A stretch of DNA of 16,257 nt from Peptostreptococcaceae bacterium (GTDB lineage: Bacteria; Bacillota_A; Clostridia; Peptostreptococcales; Acidaminobacteraceae), in assembly GCA_013619035.1 (NCBI GenBank), contig JABXKX010000065.1, positions 1-16,257 of the forward strand, given 5' to 3'. Under the pieces are notes generated by a model that saw only the letters and a list, made by a program, of their open reading frames with translations, did not search any database and had not been told where the DNA came from. The translations under genes were made by a program, and so were the position numbers. Below are positions 1 through 11,124 of the stretch, in pieces (within the stretch, counting starts at the first letter, position 1; every line of letters begins with the position of its first letter).

Positions 1-97
1 ATCTTCTACTTATGTCAATTTAAGTACAATCAACTTCTTTCTGAGCACTTTTATTTTTATAAAAATCAGCTTAACAAACTCTATTTTTGAATAAAAA

Positions 98-124
98 TAT
101 AAGGTGTCCATAAACACCTTTATA
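98..124 (-). terminator. Rho-independent terminator after murA
   Basis: On the minus strand, just after the murA stop codon, AAGGTGT (120-114) pairs with ACACCTT (107-101) around a six-base loop. The stem extends outward by A/T pairs with a one-base bulge. It is followed by ATATTTTTAT. The T tract is short, so strength is uncertain, but position and direction fit the end of murA. I see nothing supportable in bases 1-97. Confidence 0.7.
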
Positions 125-129
125 TCTAT

Positions 130-1386
130 TTAACCTTTAACTCTAGTGATATCAACACCAAGTCCTCTTAATTTTTCTTCGAATAAGTCATATCCTCTAT
201 CAATATGATAAATGTTATGAATCGTTGTTGGTCCATCTGCAACAAGTGCCGCAATCACAAGTGCTGCACCCGCTCTTAAGTCGGTCGCTTTTACATTCGC
301 ACCTTCAAGGTTAGAACCACCTTGAACAATTGCACTATGACCTTCTACTTTAATATCAGCACCCATCAACGAAAATTCTGTTGCATGCATGAATCTGTTT
401 TCAAAAATAGTTTCAGTGATTGTACCCACACCCTCTGCAACTGAAATCAATGCCATAAATTGCGCTTGCATATCTGTTGGGAAACCAGGGAATGGTAATG
501 TTTTGATATCAATTGATTTCAATTTTCCAGTTGATTTAACATGGATATCTTCATCTAATACTTCTACATCAGCACCACTTTCTTGAAGTTTAGCAACAAT
601 TGCTTTTAGATGATTAGGCATAACATTTCTTACCATCACATCTCCACCTGCTACTGCAGCCGCAACCATATATGTTCCTGCTTCAATTCGATCTGGTAAT
701 ACAGAGTGTACTGCACCACCTAATCTATCAACACCTTTGATTCTAATTGTATCTGTACCAGCACCCTTTACATTGGCGCCCAATTTGTTTAAGAAGTTTG
801 CTAAATCCGTAAGTTCTGGTTCTTTTGCCGGATTTTCAATGGTAGTCACACCTTCAGCTAAGACAGCAGCCATCATAATGTTTTCTGTTGCACCTACACT
901 CGGGAAATCTAGATAAATGGTACTACCTACTAGTTTGTCTGCAATACCTTCTACACAACCATGAGATTGTTTTATTTCAACACCTAGTGCTGCAAATCCT
1001 TTTAAATGTAAATCAATTTTTCTTTCTCCGATAGCACAACCACCCGGTTGAGCCAATCTCGCTTTACCAGCCTTAGCAAGTAAGGGACCCATCGTAACGA
1101 TAGATGCTCTCATCTTTTGAACTAAGTCGTAAGGAGGTTCTGTTAATAGTTCTTCAGCTGGTGTGATTGTTATTTCATTTCTCTTTGTCCATTCTACTTT
1201 CATACCTAAGGCTACTAGTATCTCAGCCATAACTCGAACATCTTGTAAATTAGGAACATTTTCTATTACGCAAACATCTTCTGCTAGAATAGATGCTGCC
1301 ATCAATTTTAAAACCGAATTTTTTGCACCGCTTATTACTACTTCACCCTTTAGTGGGCCACTTTTACGCACAACCAATTTATCCAA
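130..1386 (-). CDS. murA: UDP-N-acetylglucosamine 1-carboxyvinyltransferase (MurA)
   Basis: MurA catalyses the first committed step of peptidoglycan synthesis in the cytoplasm, transferring enolpyruvate from phosphoenolpyruvate to UDP-GlcNAc. The 418-residue length is normal. Visible family marks are GAKNS with Lys22 and Asn23 near the N-terminus, the PGGCAIGER loop with the catalytic and fosfomycin-reactive Cys at 117, LPDRIEAGTY in the middle, and FPTDMQAQ, which carries the conserved Asp. The start codon is TTG (1386-1384): an AGGAGG lies seven bases upstream and there is no nearby in-frame ATG. The gene has its own promoter (TTGAAT-17-TATAAT) and terminator, so it appears transcribed apart from the atp operon although it follows it. 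Position after atpC is common in Firmicutes. The family is certain; whether this is the main MurA or a second paralogue cannot be told from this window. Confidence 0.97.
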   Translation of the reverse strand: MDKLVVRKSGPLKGEVVISGAKNSVLKLMAASILAEDVCVIENVPNLQDVRVMAEILVALGMKVEWTKRNEITITPAEELLTEPPYDLVQKMRASIVTMGPLLAKAGKARLAQPGGCAIGERKIDLHLKGFAALGVEIKQSHGCVEGIADKLVGSTIYLDFPSVGATENIMMAAVLAEGVTTIENPAKEPELTDLANFLNKLGANVKGAGTDTIRIKGVDRLGGAVHSVLPDRIEAGTYMVAAAVAGGDVMVRNVMPNHLKAIVAKLQESGADVEVLDEDIHVKSTGKLKSIDIKTLPFPGFPTDMQAQFMALISVAEGVGTITETIFENRFMHATEFSLMGADIKVEGHSAIVQGGSNLEGANVKATDLRAGAALVIAALVADGPTTIHNIYHIDRGYDLFEEKLRGLGVDITRVKG

Positions 1387-1412
1387 TTGGAGTCCTCCTA
1401 TCTATCAATTTA

Positions 1413-1422
1413 TTGTATACAA
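1413..1422. promoter_or_regulatory. Perfect 10-bp palindrome at the murA transcription start
   Basis: TTGTATACAA is a perfect inverted repeat just downstream of the murA -10 box, where transcription should begin. A further TTGTAT half lies immediately upstream on the minus strand (TTGTATG then TTGTATACAA). Operators of FadR-type GntR regulators have a GT...AC core of this kind, so a repressor site is possible. That is inference: a 10-bp AT-rich palindrome can occur by chance. Confidence 0.3.
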
Positions 1423-1428
1423 CATACA

Positions 1429-1457
1429 ATTATATACTAATTCATATAGGGATTCAA
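1429..1457 (-). promoter_or_regulatory. Candidate sigma-A promoter of murA
   Basis: On the minus strand TTGAAT (1457-1452) is separated by exactly 17 bases from a perfect TATAAT (1434-1429). It lies about 45 bases upstream of the murA TTG start codon and just downstream of a terminator at 1492-1515. Spacing, -10 match and position between terminator and gene make this the best promoter in the window. Confidence 0.7.
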
Positions 1458-1487
1458 GACAAGGAAAAATGTTCTCTCAACAAAAAC

Positions 1488-1515
1488 AAAAAAGAAACCC
1501 TTTTTAGGGTTTCTT
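1488..1515 (-). terminator. Rho-independent terminator between atpC and murA
   Basis: On the minus strand AAGAAACCC (1515-1507) pairs with GGGTTTCTT (1500-1492), a nine-pair stem with a six-base loop, followed by a run of Ts. It is separate from the atpC terminator about 220 bases upstream. It therefore ends some other transcript, either from the short interval 1516-1735 or read-through from the atp operon. Confidence 0.85.
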
Positions 1516-1554
1516 AGCGATTAAAACTTATATATTTCTGATTCTTTTATAAAT

Positions 1555-1698
1555 TTAGTGATTAAGGATTTGAAATCTGAAATCTTTGATCTGATCTGCA
1601 TAGATACTCAGATTTGCACTCACTTGTTTAATAATAGCAGCAAGTGATTCGATATTGCCATTATCATCTATAGTTATAAAAAAATAAGAGTTCCTCAT
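1555..1698 (-). CDS. Small ORF, 47 codons, possible remnant or small protein
   Basis: An ATG-initiated frame of 47 codons (starts MRNSYFFITIDD, ends DFRFQILNH) lies between the atpC terminator and a second terminator. It reads like real coding sequence, with mixed charged and hydrophobic residues and ordinary codons. No good ribosome binding site precedes the ATG. Just upstream, another frame (1726 downward, SYTAKIIENDEELLFF) runs without stops into a run of seven Ts (1684-1678); removing one T would join it smoothly to this ORF. That suggests a decayed gene, a homopolymer error, or slippage. The upstream frame begins right after a TGA and has no usual start codon. I do not recognise a family. 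In Bacillus subtilis the atpC-murA interval holds ywzB and ywmB, but I see no clear likeness. Confidence 0.35.
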   Translation of the reverse strand: MRNSYFFITIDDNGNIESLAAIIKQVSANLSIYADQIKDFRFQILNH

Positions 1699-1732
1699 CG
1701 TTTTCTATAATTTTTGCAGTGTATGATCATAT

Positions 1733-1762
1733 AAAAAAACACCCAAGCGAACTTGGGTGTTT
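1733..1762 (-). terminator. Rho-independent terminator of the atp operon
   Basis: Immediately after the atpC stop codon the minus strand has AAACACCCAAG (1762-1752), a TTCG loop and CTTGGGTGTTT (1747-1737). This is an 11-pair perfect stem followed by a T run. It is a textbook intrinsic terminator and marks the end of the ATP synthase operon. Confidence 0.93.
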
Positions 1763-1765
1763 ATT

Positions 1766-2188
1766 TTACAAATTGGAATGATCCATCGACTTTCCTGAAA
1801 GTCTAATACGGTTCATTGCACGTTCCATAGAAACTTTTGCACGAAGTACATCTAGTTCATCATAATTTTCTTCTAAACGCTTTGCAGCACGATCAGCAGC
1901 TAATTTAGCTCTATCAACGTCTATTTCATCTGCCCATTCTGCAGCATCAGTAATTACAATAACCTGTTCTGAATCCACAGTTAAGAATCCGCCTGCACAT
2001 GCAGCGTCTCTAAACTCACCATCAATTTTCAACCTTATAGCACCAACTGAAACTGGTGCTACAACTGGCTCATGATTGTGTAAAATTCCAATGTCACCTT
2101 CTGTTGTTCTAACGATTGCCATTTCTACTTCACCATCAAAAAAGTTCTTATCTGGTGTAACAATCTCTAGTGAATATTTAGCACTCAT
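1766..2188 (-). CDS. atpC: F1Fo ATP synthase epsilon subunit
   Basis: Epsilon is part of the central stalk of F1. It sits with gamma on the c ring and can inhibit ATP hydrolysis through its C-terminal helices. The 140-residue product has the N-terminal beta-sandwich (VTPDKNFFDGEVEMAIV near the start, then TTEGDIGILHNHEP) and a C-terminal helical hairpin from about residue 92 rich in Ala, Arg and Glu. I chose the ATG at 2188, seven bases after AGGAGG. An in-frame GTG at 2194 lies right against that ribosome binding site and is unlikely to be used. It is the last gene of the operon, separated from atpD by about 20 bases and followed by a strong terminator. Confidence 0.96.
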   Translation of the reverse strand: MSAKYSLEIVTPDKNFFDGEVEMAIVRTTEGDIGILHNHEPVVAPVSVGAIRLKIDGEFRDAACAGGFLTVDSEQVIVITDAAEWADEIDVDRAKLAADRAAKRLEENYDELDVLRAKVSMERAMNRIRLSGKSMDHSNL

Positions 2189-2209
2189 TATCACACCTCC
2201 TAATAGATA

Positions 2210-3598
<1,389 letters not shown>

Positions 3599-3618
3599 TT
3601 AAACACATCCTTCCAATA

Positions 3619-4500
3619 TTATTTAAGCGCTTCTGCACCACCAACGATTTCTGTAATCTCTTGTGTGATTGCAGCTTGTCTTGCCTGGTTAAAGCTTAAA
3701 GTTAAATCATCTATTAGTTCCTCTGCATTGTTACTTGCACTTTCCATCGCCACACGTCTTGCAGCTTGTTCAGCAGCAGCAGATTCAATCAAGCCACCAT
3801 AAATGGTACTCGATACATACTTAGGAATGATAAAACTTAACACTTCTTCTGGTGAAGGCTCATAAGTAATGAATTCATAATCACTACCATCATCATCTTC
3901 CTCTACCTCTACCTCTTCAGATTCACGACTTTCTACAGGTAATAACTTGAGTATCTCAGGTTCTTGACTGATGGTTGAAATAAATTTAGAATAAACAAAT
4001 TTGATTTCATCCACTTTCTCTTGTTTATAAAGAGTTAATGCCAAACGTCCAATAGCTTGAGCTTGCATAAACTCAGGTTTCTCTGAAATACCTTCGAAAG
4101 ATTCATAAACATTAAAACCGTTTGCTCTAAAATAACCCCCGGCTTTACGACCAATCGTAATGATCAGCGAATGTTCCTTATCTTTAATATCATTAGCAAC
4201 AGCTTTCATTGCATTGATGTTATAACCGCCACAAAGTCCTCTATCCCCTGTAATTACAATATACAAAGTATGTCTTACTTCACGCTTAGTTACAAAATCG
4301 TGCTTCAAACTTTTTTCACTTTCAATGATACTGTGAACCGCATCTAAAACAGTTTCAAAATACGGTCTTGTTAGGTTCATTCTATCTTTCGCACGTTTTA
4401 ACTTGGCAGTCGATACAAGTTCCATCGCTTTGGTAATTTGTCTGGTGTTGTTAACACTTTTTATTTTACGCTTTATATCGCGTGTTCCCATACCTGCCAT
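3619..4500 (-). CDS. atpG: F1Fo ATP synthase gamma subunit
   Basis: Gamma is the rotating shaft of F1. The 293-residue product has the N-terminal coiled-coil helix (RDIKRKIKSVNNTRQITKAM), the conserved TGDRGLCGGYN at about 84-94, and the C-terminal helix with ARRVAMESASNNAEELI that re-enters the alpha3beta3 core. The start ATG follows GGAGGT by four bases. One local feature is a very acidic stretch at about 190-208 (EEVEVEEDDDGSDYEF) just before the conserved YEPSPEEVL; variable-length insertions are usual at this point, so I see it as lineage variation. Canonical position between atpA and atpD. Confidence 0.97.
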   Translation of the reverse strand: MAGMGTRDIKRKIKSVNNTRQITKAMELVSTAKLKRAKDRMNLTRPYFETVLDAVHSIIESEKSLKHDFVTKREVRHTLYIVITGDRGLCGGYNINAMKAVANDIKDKEHSLIITIGRKAGGYFRANGFNVYESFEGISEKPEFMQAQAIGRLALTLYKQEKVDEIKFVYSKFISTISQEPEILKLLPVESRESEEVEVEEDDDGSDYEFITYEPSPEEVLSFIIPKYVSSTIYGGLIESAAAEQAARRVAMESASNNAEELIDDLTLSFNQARQAAITQEITEIVGGAEALK

Positions 4501-4515
4501 TTTTACCTCCGTCCA

Positions 4516-6048
<1,533 letters not shown>

Positions 6049-6052
6049 TTAA

Positions 6053-6595
6053 CTAGATTATAATTTCAGCCAGTTCATGCTTTAGGTTCTCAAGCTTTCG
6101 CTTAATAGACCCATCAATTACTTTATCTCCTACTTTTACAACTAGTCCACCCATAATATCTGGATTGATTACATTATTTACGGTTACAGTTTTACCTGTA
6201 ACTTGATTAAGCTTTGCTTCTAAATTTTTGATTTCGTTTGCTTCAAGCGGAATCACAGATTCAACTTTAGCAACGACAAGTCCCTTTTGAGCTTCTACTA
6301 ATTTTTTATAGTCACCATAAACTTCAACCATTACATCTGAACGTTTCTTATCAATTAACAATTTCAAGAAATTAGTAAGTAGTTCGGATACTTGTGTTCC
6401 ATATATATCATCGATGATTTTTTTCTTGTCATCAGCTGATACTTTTGGTGAGTTGATGATATTTAAAAACTCTGGGAATTCATCATACGAATTTGCAACA
6501 AATTCGTATTCAGCTAAAATTTGATCTATTAATTGCTCTTCTAATGCAAGCTCGAATAGAGCGTTAGCATATGTTTTAGATACTAATTTTGCCAT
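6053..6595 (-). CDS. atpH: F1Fo ATP synthase delta subunit
   Basis: Delta sits on top of F1 and joins it to the peripheral stalk made by the b subunits. The 180-residue product has the family's helical N-terminal domain (SKTYANALFELALEE) and the C-terminal signature region with VTGKTVTVNNVINPDIMGGLVVKVGD near residues 132-157, of which MGGLVVKVGD is highly characteristic. The start ATG at 6595 lies inside the end of atpF, a 13-base overlap in another frame, which suggests translational coupling. A GGGGA element lies about seven bases upstream. Confidence 0.95.
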   Translation of the reverse strand: MAKLVSKTYANALFELALEEQLIDQILAEYEFVANSYDEFPEFLNIINSPKVSADDKKKIIDDIYGTQVSELLTNFLKLLIDKKRSDVMVEVYGDYKKLVEAQKGLVVAKVESVIPLEANEIKNLEAKLNQVTGKTVTVNNVINPDIMGGLVVKVGDKVIDGSIKRKLENLKHELAEIII

Positions 6596-7149
6596 GTTGT
6601 ATCCCCTACCTCATCTAGGAATTGATTGATCAACGCTTTATGTTGATTTTGATCGATGTCTTTTTCAAGAACTTTAGAAGCTGCTAATAGTGATAATGAA
6701 ACAATATCTTCTTTAAGCTCATTAACCGCTTTCAACTTCTCTCTTCCGATTTCCTTTTCAGCTCTTTTCTTAATTAACTCAGCATCTTTTTCTGCATCTT
6801 TAATGATTTCAGAAGCACGAGACTCAGCTTTTACTGCAGCTTCTCTGATCATTTGTCTGCCTTTTTCTTCGATGGTTTGAAGTTTCTCATCGTATTCGGC
6901 AATCAATTTATCAGCATCTACATTTTTTGTTTCAGCATCATCTAATTGATCAGTAATCATATTCTGACGCTTATCAATCATGTCTTTCACTGGTTTAAAT
7001 AAGAAATGTCTTAATAGTAAGAACAAGGCTATAGTATTGATTATTTGGAATAGAAGAGTCCAATCAATTGTAACCAATCCCATTACTGTGCCTGCTTTTA
7101 ACGGTTCTACACCCGTCATCGCTAAGACACTTAGAAAATTAGATAACAT
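6583..7149 (-). CDS. atpF: F1Fo ATP synthase b subunit
   Basis: Subunit b is the peripheral stalk, anchored in the membrane and reaching up to delta. The 188-residue product has one membrane segment at about 29-47 (LLFQIINTIALFLLLRHF), the conserved FKPVKDMIDKR just after it, and then a long charged coiled coil (about 60-160). Helix content and length are normal. A short hydrophobic stretch precedes the membrane segment. The ATG start is eight bases after AAGGAGG. The 3' end overlaps atpH. There is one b gene, not a b/b' pair, as expected for a Firmicute. Confidence 0.95.
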   Translation of the reverse strand: MLSNFLSVLAMTGVEPLKAGTVMGLVTIDWTLLFQIINTIALFLLLRHFLFKPVKDMIDKRQNMITDQLDDAETKNVDADKLIAEYDEKLQTIEEKGRQMIREAAVKAESRASEIIKDAEKDAELIKKRAEKEIGREKLKAVNELKEDIVSLSLLAASKVLEKDIDQNQHKALINQFLDEVGDTTWQN

Positions 7150-7174
7150 TAATTATGCCTCCTTCACTTGATTA

Positions 7175-8772
<1,598 letters not shown>

Positions 8773-8777
8773 TTTAC

Positions 8778-9185
8778 TTACACCTCCTTTCTTTCAAAGA
8801 TATTTTTATAAAATTGTTTATCGTTAAAAAGATTTGTAATCATAATCGCAAACTTAATTAACAACATGCCTATCACAGTGCCTATTACATTAATATACGG
8901 AGCAACTACTGCAACGTAAATCACGACACCTGTAATAATATATCTCATAAAGTATTTCTTAACCGTATAGCTTTGTGCTTTTGCAGGTCCTTTATGGACT
9001 GCCCTCTGCAAAGTGTTACTCAAATCTATAAAGCTAAGCATACCTATGGATGCTCCAAAAGCAAGACCTATTGTTAAAGCCTTTGCACTCTTAGTAAAAA
9101 ATACTAAGAAAATAACGATTGATACTGCAGACAGTATCCCTACCCATAGCATAATTTTTTTTGTCAGTTCTTTTAAGTCTGCCAT
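8778..9185 (-). CDS. atpI: ATP synthase subunit I (AtpI)
   Basis: AtpI is a small membrane protein encoded at the head of many atp operons. In Acetobacterium woodii and some other bacteria it helps to assemble the c ring. The 135-residue product has about four hydrophobic segments (roughly 12-31, 36-53, 80-97 and 99-118), with charged loops such as QRAVHKGPAKAQSYTVKKYF between the second and third. The ATG start is seven bases after AAAGGAG, which lies at the end of atpZ. Sequence conservation in this family is low; the call rests on size, topology and position directly upstream of atpB. Confidence 0.85.
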   Translation of the reverse strand: MADLKELTKKIMLWVGILSAVSIVIFLVFFTKSAKALTIGLAFGASIGMLSFIDLSNTLQRAVHKGPAKAQSYTVKKYFMRYIITGVVIYVAVVAPYINVIGTVIGMLLIKFAIMITNLFNDKQFYKNIFERKEV

Positions 9186-9187
9186 AG

Positions 9188-9442
9188 TTACTCCTTTGAA
9201 TTCGGTTTGTAATCGTCTTCTTTTTTACGTTCATTGTCTTTAGCAGCTTTCATAACGAATTTATATAAACTTAAAAACGCACTGCTAACACCCAAAATGA
9301 TACCTACAAATAAAATCCATGGAGAAGTACCCAATTTTTCATCTAGATAATTACCTGCATATATACCCAATAATATTGGTGTTAACATGATAAAAGCAAC
9401 TTGTGACACATAAGTTAAATTTTTAACTGCCTTAAAATCCAT
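9188..9442 (-). CDS. atpZ: AtpZ/ATPase gene 1-like small membrane protein
   Basis: An 84-residue protein with two hydrophobic segments (about 9-28 and 38-58) joined by GNYLDEKLGTSPW, and a hydrophilic, lysine-rich tail. The GxYLDxxxGTSPW loop with two helices is typical of the AtpZ (ATPase gene 1) family that opens many Firmicute and other atp operons. A role in magnesium uptake or in c-ring assembly has been suggested for this family; function here is inferred only. I chose the ATG at 9442, which has AGGAGGA a few bases upstream. The frame stays open to 9496, but that longer start lacks such a site and would add 18 residues unlike the family. Confidence 0.85.
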   Translation of the reverse strand: MDFKAVKNLTYVSQVAFIMLTPILLGIYAGNYLDEKLGTSPWILFVGIILGVSSAFLSLYKFVMKAAKDNERKKEDDYKPNSKE

Positions 9443-9530
9443 AACATCCTCCTGTATATACCCATATATAAACAAATCATCCATATTGCGGACCAAACTG
9501 ACAGGATCACTATAGTCCCACCATTTTTTT

Positions 9531-9560
9531 ATAAAAATGTAGGGGCATTACATACCCCTA
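9531..9560 (-). terminator. Rho-independent terminator after atoA
   Basis: On the minus strand TAGGGGTAT (9560-9552) pairs with ATGCCCCTA (9548-9540), including one G-T pair, around a three-base loop, followed by CATTTTTAT. It separates atoDA from the atp operon. Between it and atpZ (9443-9530) an atp promoter is expected, but I see no convincing -35/-10 pair there. Confidence 0.75.
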
Positions 9561-9563
9561 TCT

Positions 9564-10220
9564 TTACAACATTTCTTTAAGATTATCATCTACAATTAAT
9601 TGTGCCTCTGTTACAGCTTGTATTTCATCTATTGTAAATTGAGGATTATATTCTATTAAAACCAAACCTTTATCAGTTACCTTCATCACAGCCATTTCAG
9701 TGACAATCAAATCAACGACGCCAACTGCAGTCAGTGGCAAATTACATTCAGAAAGGATTTTAACAGCTCCTCTTGCAGTATGTTCCATTGCAACAACTAC
9801 TTTTTTTGCTCCTGTTACTAAATCCATTGCACCACCCATACCAGGTACTTTCTTTCCTGGAATCATCCAGTTCGCTAAGTTACCTTTGGCATCGACTTGT
9901 AACGCACCCAATACAGTACAGTCCAAATGACCACCACGTATTATTGCAAATGACATTGCGCTATCAAAAAATGCTGCGCTTTTTAATATTGAAGCAGGTT
10001 GTCCGCCTGCATTTGTTAAGTTCTTGTTCTCTTCACCAGGCTCAGGTGCAGTACCCATACCGATGAAGCCGTTTTCTGATTGGAAAGTGACATCTATATC
10101 AGTTGGTACATAATTCGCTACCAAAGTTGGTAAGCCAATACCTAGATTAACCAAATCCCCATCTCTAAATTCTTTAGCAACTCTTGTTGCAATAATTCTT
10201 CTTATTTCATGCTTATCCAT
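9564..10220 (-). CDS. atoA: Acetate/butyrate-acetoacetate CoA-transferase, beta subunit
   Basis: This is the catalytic subunit of a family I CoA-transferase, which moves CoA between short-chain acids such as acetate, butyrate and acetoacetate through a glutamyl-CoA intermediate. The 218-residue product closely follows the AtoA/CtfB pattern: GDLVNLGIGLPTLVANY near the start, the active-site Glu49 in QSENGFIGMG, NAGGQPASIL, then IRGGHLDCTVLGALQVD and VPGMGGAMDLVTGAKKV. The ATG start lies eight bases inside the end of atoD, so the two subunits are likely made in a coupled 1:1 ratio. A fermenting anaerobe would use it to make butyrate or acetate or to take up short-chain acids; the exact substrates cannot be read from sequence. 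Confidence 0.94.
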   Translation of the reverse strand: MDKHEIRRIIATRVAKEFRDGDLVNLGIGLPTLVANYVPTDIDVTFQSENGFIGMGTAPEPGEENKNLTNAGGQPASILKSAAFFDSAMSFAIIRGGHLDCTVLGALQVDAKGNLANWMIPGKKVPGMGGAMDLVTGAKKVVVAMEHTARGAVKILSECNLPLTAVGVVDLIVTEMAVMKVTDKGLVLIEYNPQFTIDEIQAVTEAQLIVDDNLKEML

Positions 10221-10872
10221 TTTGGCCTCCTTTCACAATCATATCCACAAAGATATGAGGTGTGTGAATGAAGTTAGGATCAAGATCTCCAACTTCAACG
10301 ATTTGCTCAGCTTCTACAATAACGGTATCTGCTGCCATAGCCATTAATGGATTAAAATTAGTAGCAGAGTATTCATATACTAAATTACCTTTAGTATCCG
10401 CTTTTTCAGCGTGAATAAGAGCAATATCAGCATGAAGAGGTTCTTCTACTAAATATTTTTTGCCTTTTATTTCAATAATTTGTTTACCTTCTTCTACTAT
10501 CGTTCCCAGACCTGTTGGCGTGATAACACCACCTAAGCCAGCACCAGCAGCTCTTACTTGCTCTGCTATTGTACCCTGTGGTGTTAAAATAACTTCCATT
10601 TCGCCTTCATTCATTTGGCGTCCTGTTTCAGGATTTGTACCAATATGAGAAGTAATTACTTTTTTAACTTGTTTGTTAACAATCAAACGTCCAATACCTT
10701 TGTCTGGGAAACCGGTATCGTTGCAAATAATAGTTAAATCTTTAGTACCTTTTTCAATTAATGCATCAATAAATGTTTCTGGTGTGCCACAGCTTAAAAA
10801 GCCTGCAATCATAACTACCATACCATCATTAATTTTATCAATTGCTTGATCTACAGTTGAAATCTTATTCAT
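10213..10872 (-). CDS. atoD: Acetate/butyrate-acetoacetate CoA-transferase, alpha subunit
   Basis: This is the alpha subunit of the same CoA-transferase and binds the CoA moiety. The 219-residue product matches AtoD/CtfA throughout: DGMVVMIAGFLSCGTPE, LTIICNDTGFPDKGIGRLIVN, ITSHIGTNPETGRQMNEGE, GAGLGGVITPTGLGT and ATNFNPLMAMAADTVIVEAE. In GFLSCGTPE, Ser-Cys replaces Met-Gly-Ile of the E. coli sequence, a minor change. The ATG start is preceded by AGGAGG at five bases, a strong site. The start overlaps the stop codon of an upstream 51-codon ORF as ATGA. I see no thiolase or dehydrogenase nearby, so the enzyme is encoded apart from its pathway. Confidence 0.94.
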   Translation of the reverse strand: MNKISTVDQAIDKINDGMVVMIAGFLSCGTPETFIDALIEKGTKDLTIICNDTGFPDKGIGRLIVNKQVKKVITSHIGTNPETGRQMNEGEMEVILTPQGTIAEQVRAAGAGLGGVITPTGLGTIVEEGKQIIEIKGKKYLVEEPLHADIALIHAEKADTKGNLVYEYSATNFNPLMAMAADTVIVEAEQIVEVGDLDPNFIHTPHIFVDMIVKGGQNG

Positions 10873-11024
10873 ACTGTCCTCCTAACATTATATATCCTTA
10901 TAAAAGCCTCCGAGTCCTTTAAATGATCAGATGTCCTATGTCTAATCATAAACTCTGCAAATGACGAGTTCTCATATACTTTGTCAGCTTCCTCTACTGA
11001 TTTAGGATACCATATTTTAAGCAT
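10869..11024 (-). CDS. Small ORF, 51 codons, overlapping atoD start
   Basis: An ATG-started frame of 51 codons (begins MLKIWYPKSVEEADKVY, ends FIRIYNVRRTV) fills most of the gap between the wecB terminator and atoD. Its TGA stop overlaps the atoD ATG as ATGA, the layout of translationally coupled genes. The predicted peptide is charged and soluble, with an acidic middle and basic end, and uses ordinary codons. Against it: no ribosome binding site is visible before the ATG, which lies only about 30 bases from the previous terminator's T run, leaving little room for a promoter. It could be a real small protein, a leader, or a remnant. I do not recognise a family. Confidence 0.4.
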   Translation of the reverse strand: MLKIWYPKSVEEADKVYENSSFAEFMIRHRTSDHLKDSEAFIRIYNVRRTV

Positions 11025-11053
11025 TTTATGAACAATTATTAATTATTTTTTCA

Positions 11054-11098
11054 TGAAAAAATCCAGAAAACTCTTAAAAATACAAGGTTTTCTGGATT
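11054..11098 (-). terminator. Rho-independent terminator after wecB
   Basis: On the minus strand AATCCAGAAAAC (11098-11087) pairs with GTTTTCTGGATT (11071-11060), a 12-pair perfect stem with a 15-base loop, followed by TTTTTC. A clear intrinsic terminator about 25 bases after the wecB stop codon. Confidence 0.9.
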
Positions 11099-11124
11099 AT
11101 CGTATGCAATCCGACAATTACACA

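Noticed and set aside
1..97. Left edge considered for the start of another gene
   Set aside because: There is no start codon with a ribosome binding site and no recognisable peptide; only AT-rich sequence after the murA terminator.
1163..1507. 114-residue plus-strand ORF overlapping the start of murA and its promoter
   Set aside because: It lies antisense over clear murA coding sequence, its product is low-complexity with no recognisable motif, and it runs through a minus-strand promoter and terminator.
3798..3930. Acidic insertion in the ATP synthase gamma subunit, considered as a new domain
   Set aside because: It is under 20 residues, lies at a position known to vary in length, and the conserved flanks are intact.
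9443..9496. Longer atpZ start at 9496 adding 18 residues
   Set aside because: It has no ribosome binding site, whereas the internal ATG at 9442 follows AGGAGGA and gives a family-typical N-terminus.
9564..11024. atoDA considered as a horizontally acquired island
   Set aside because: Base composition and ribosome binding sites resemble the neighbours, and there are no tRNA, integrase or repeat boundaries.
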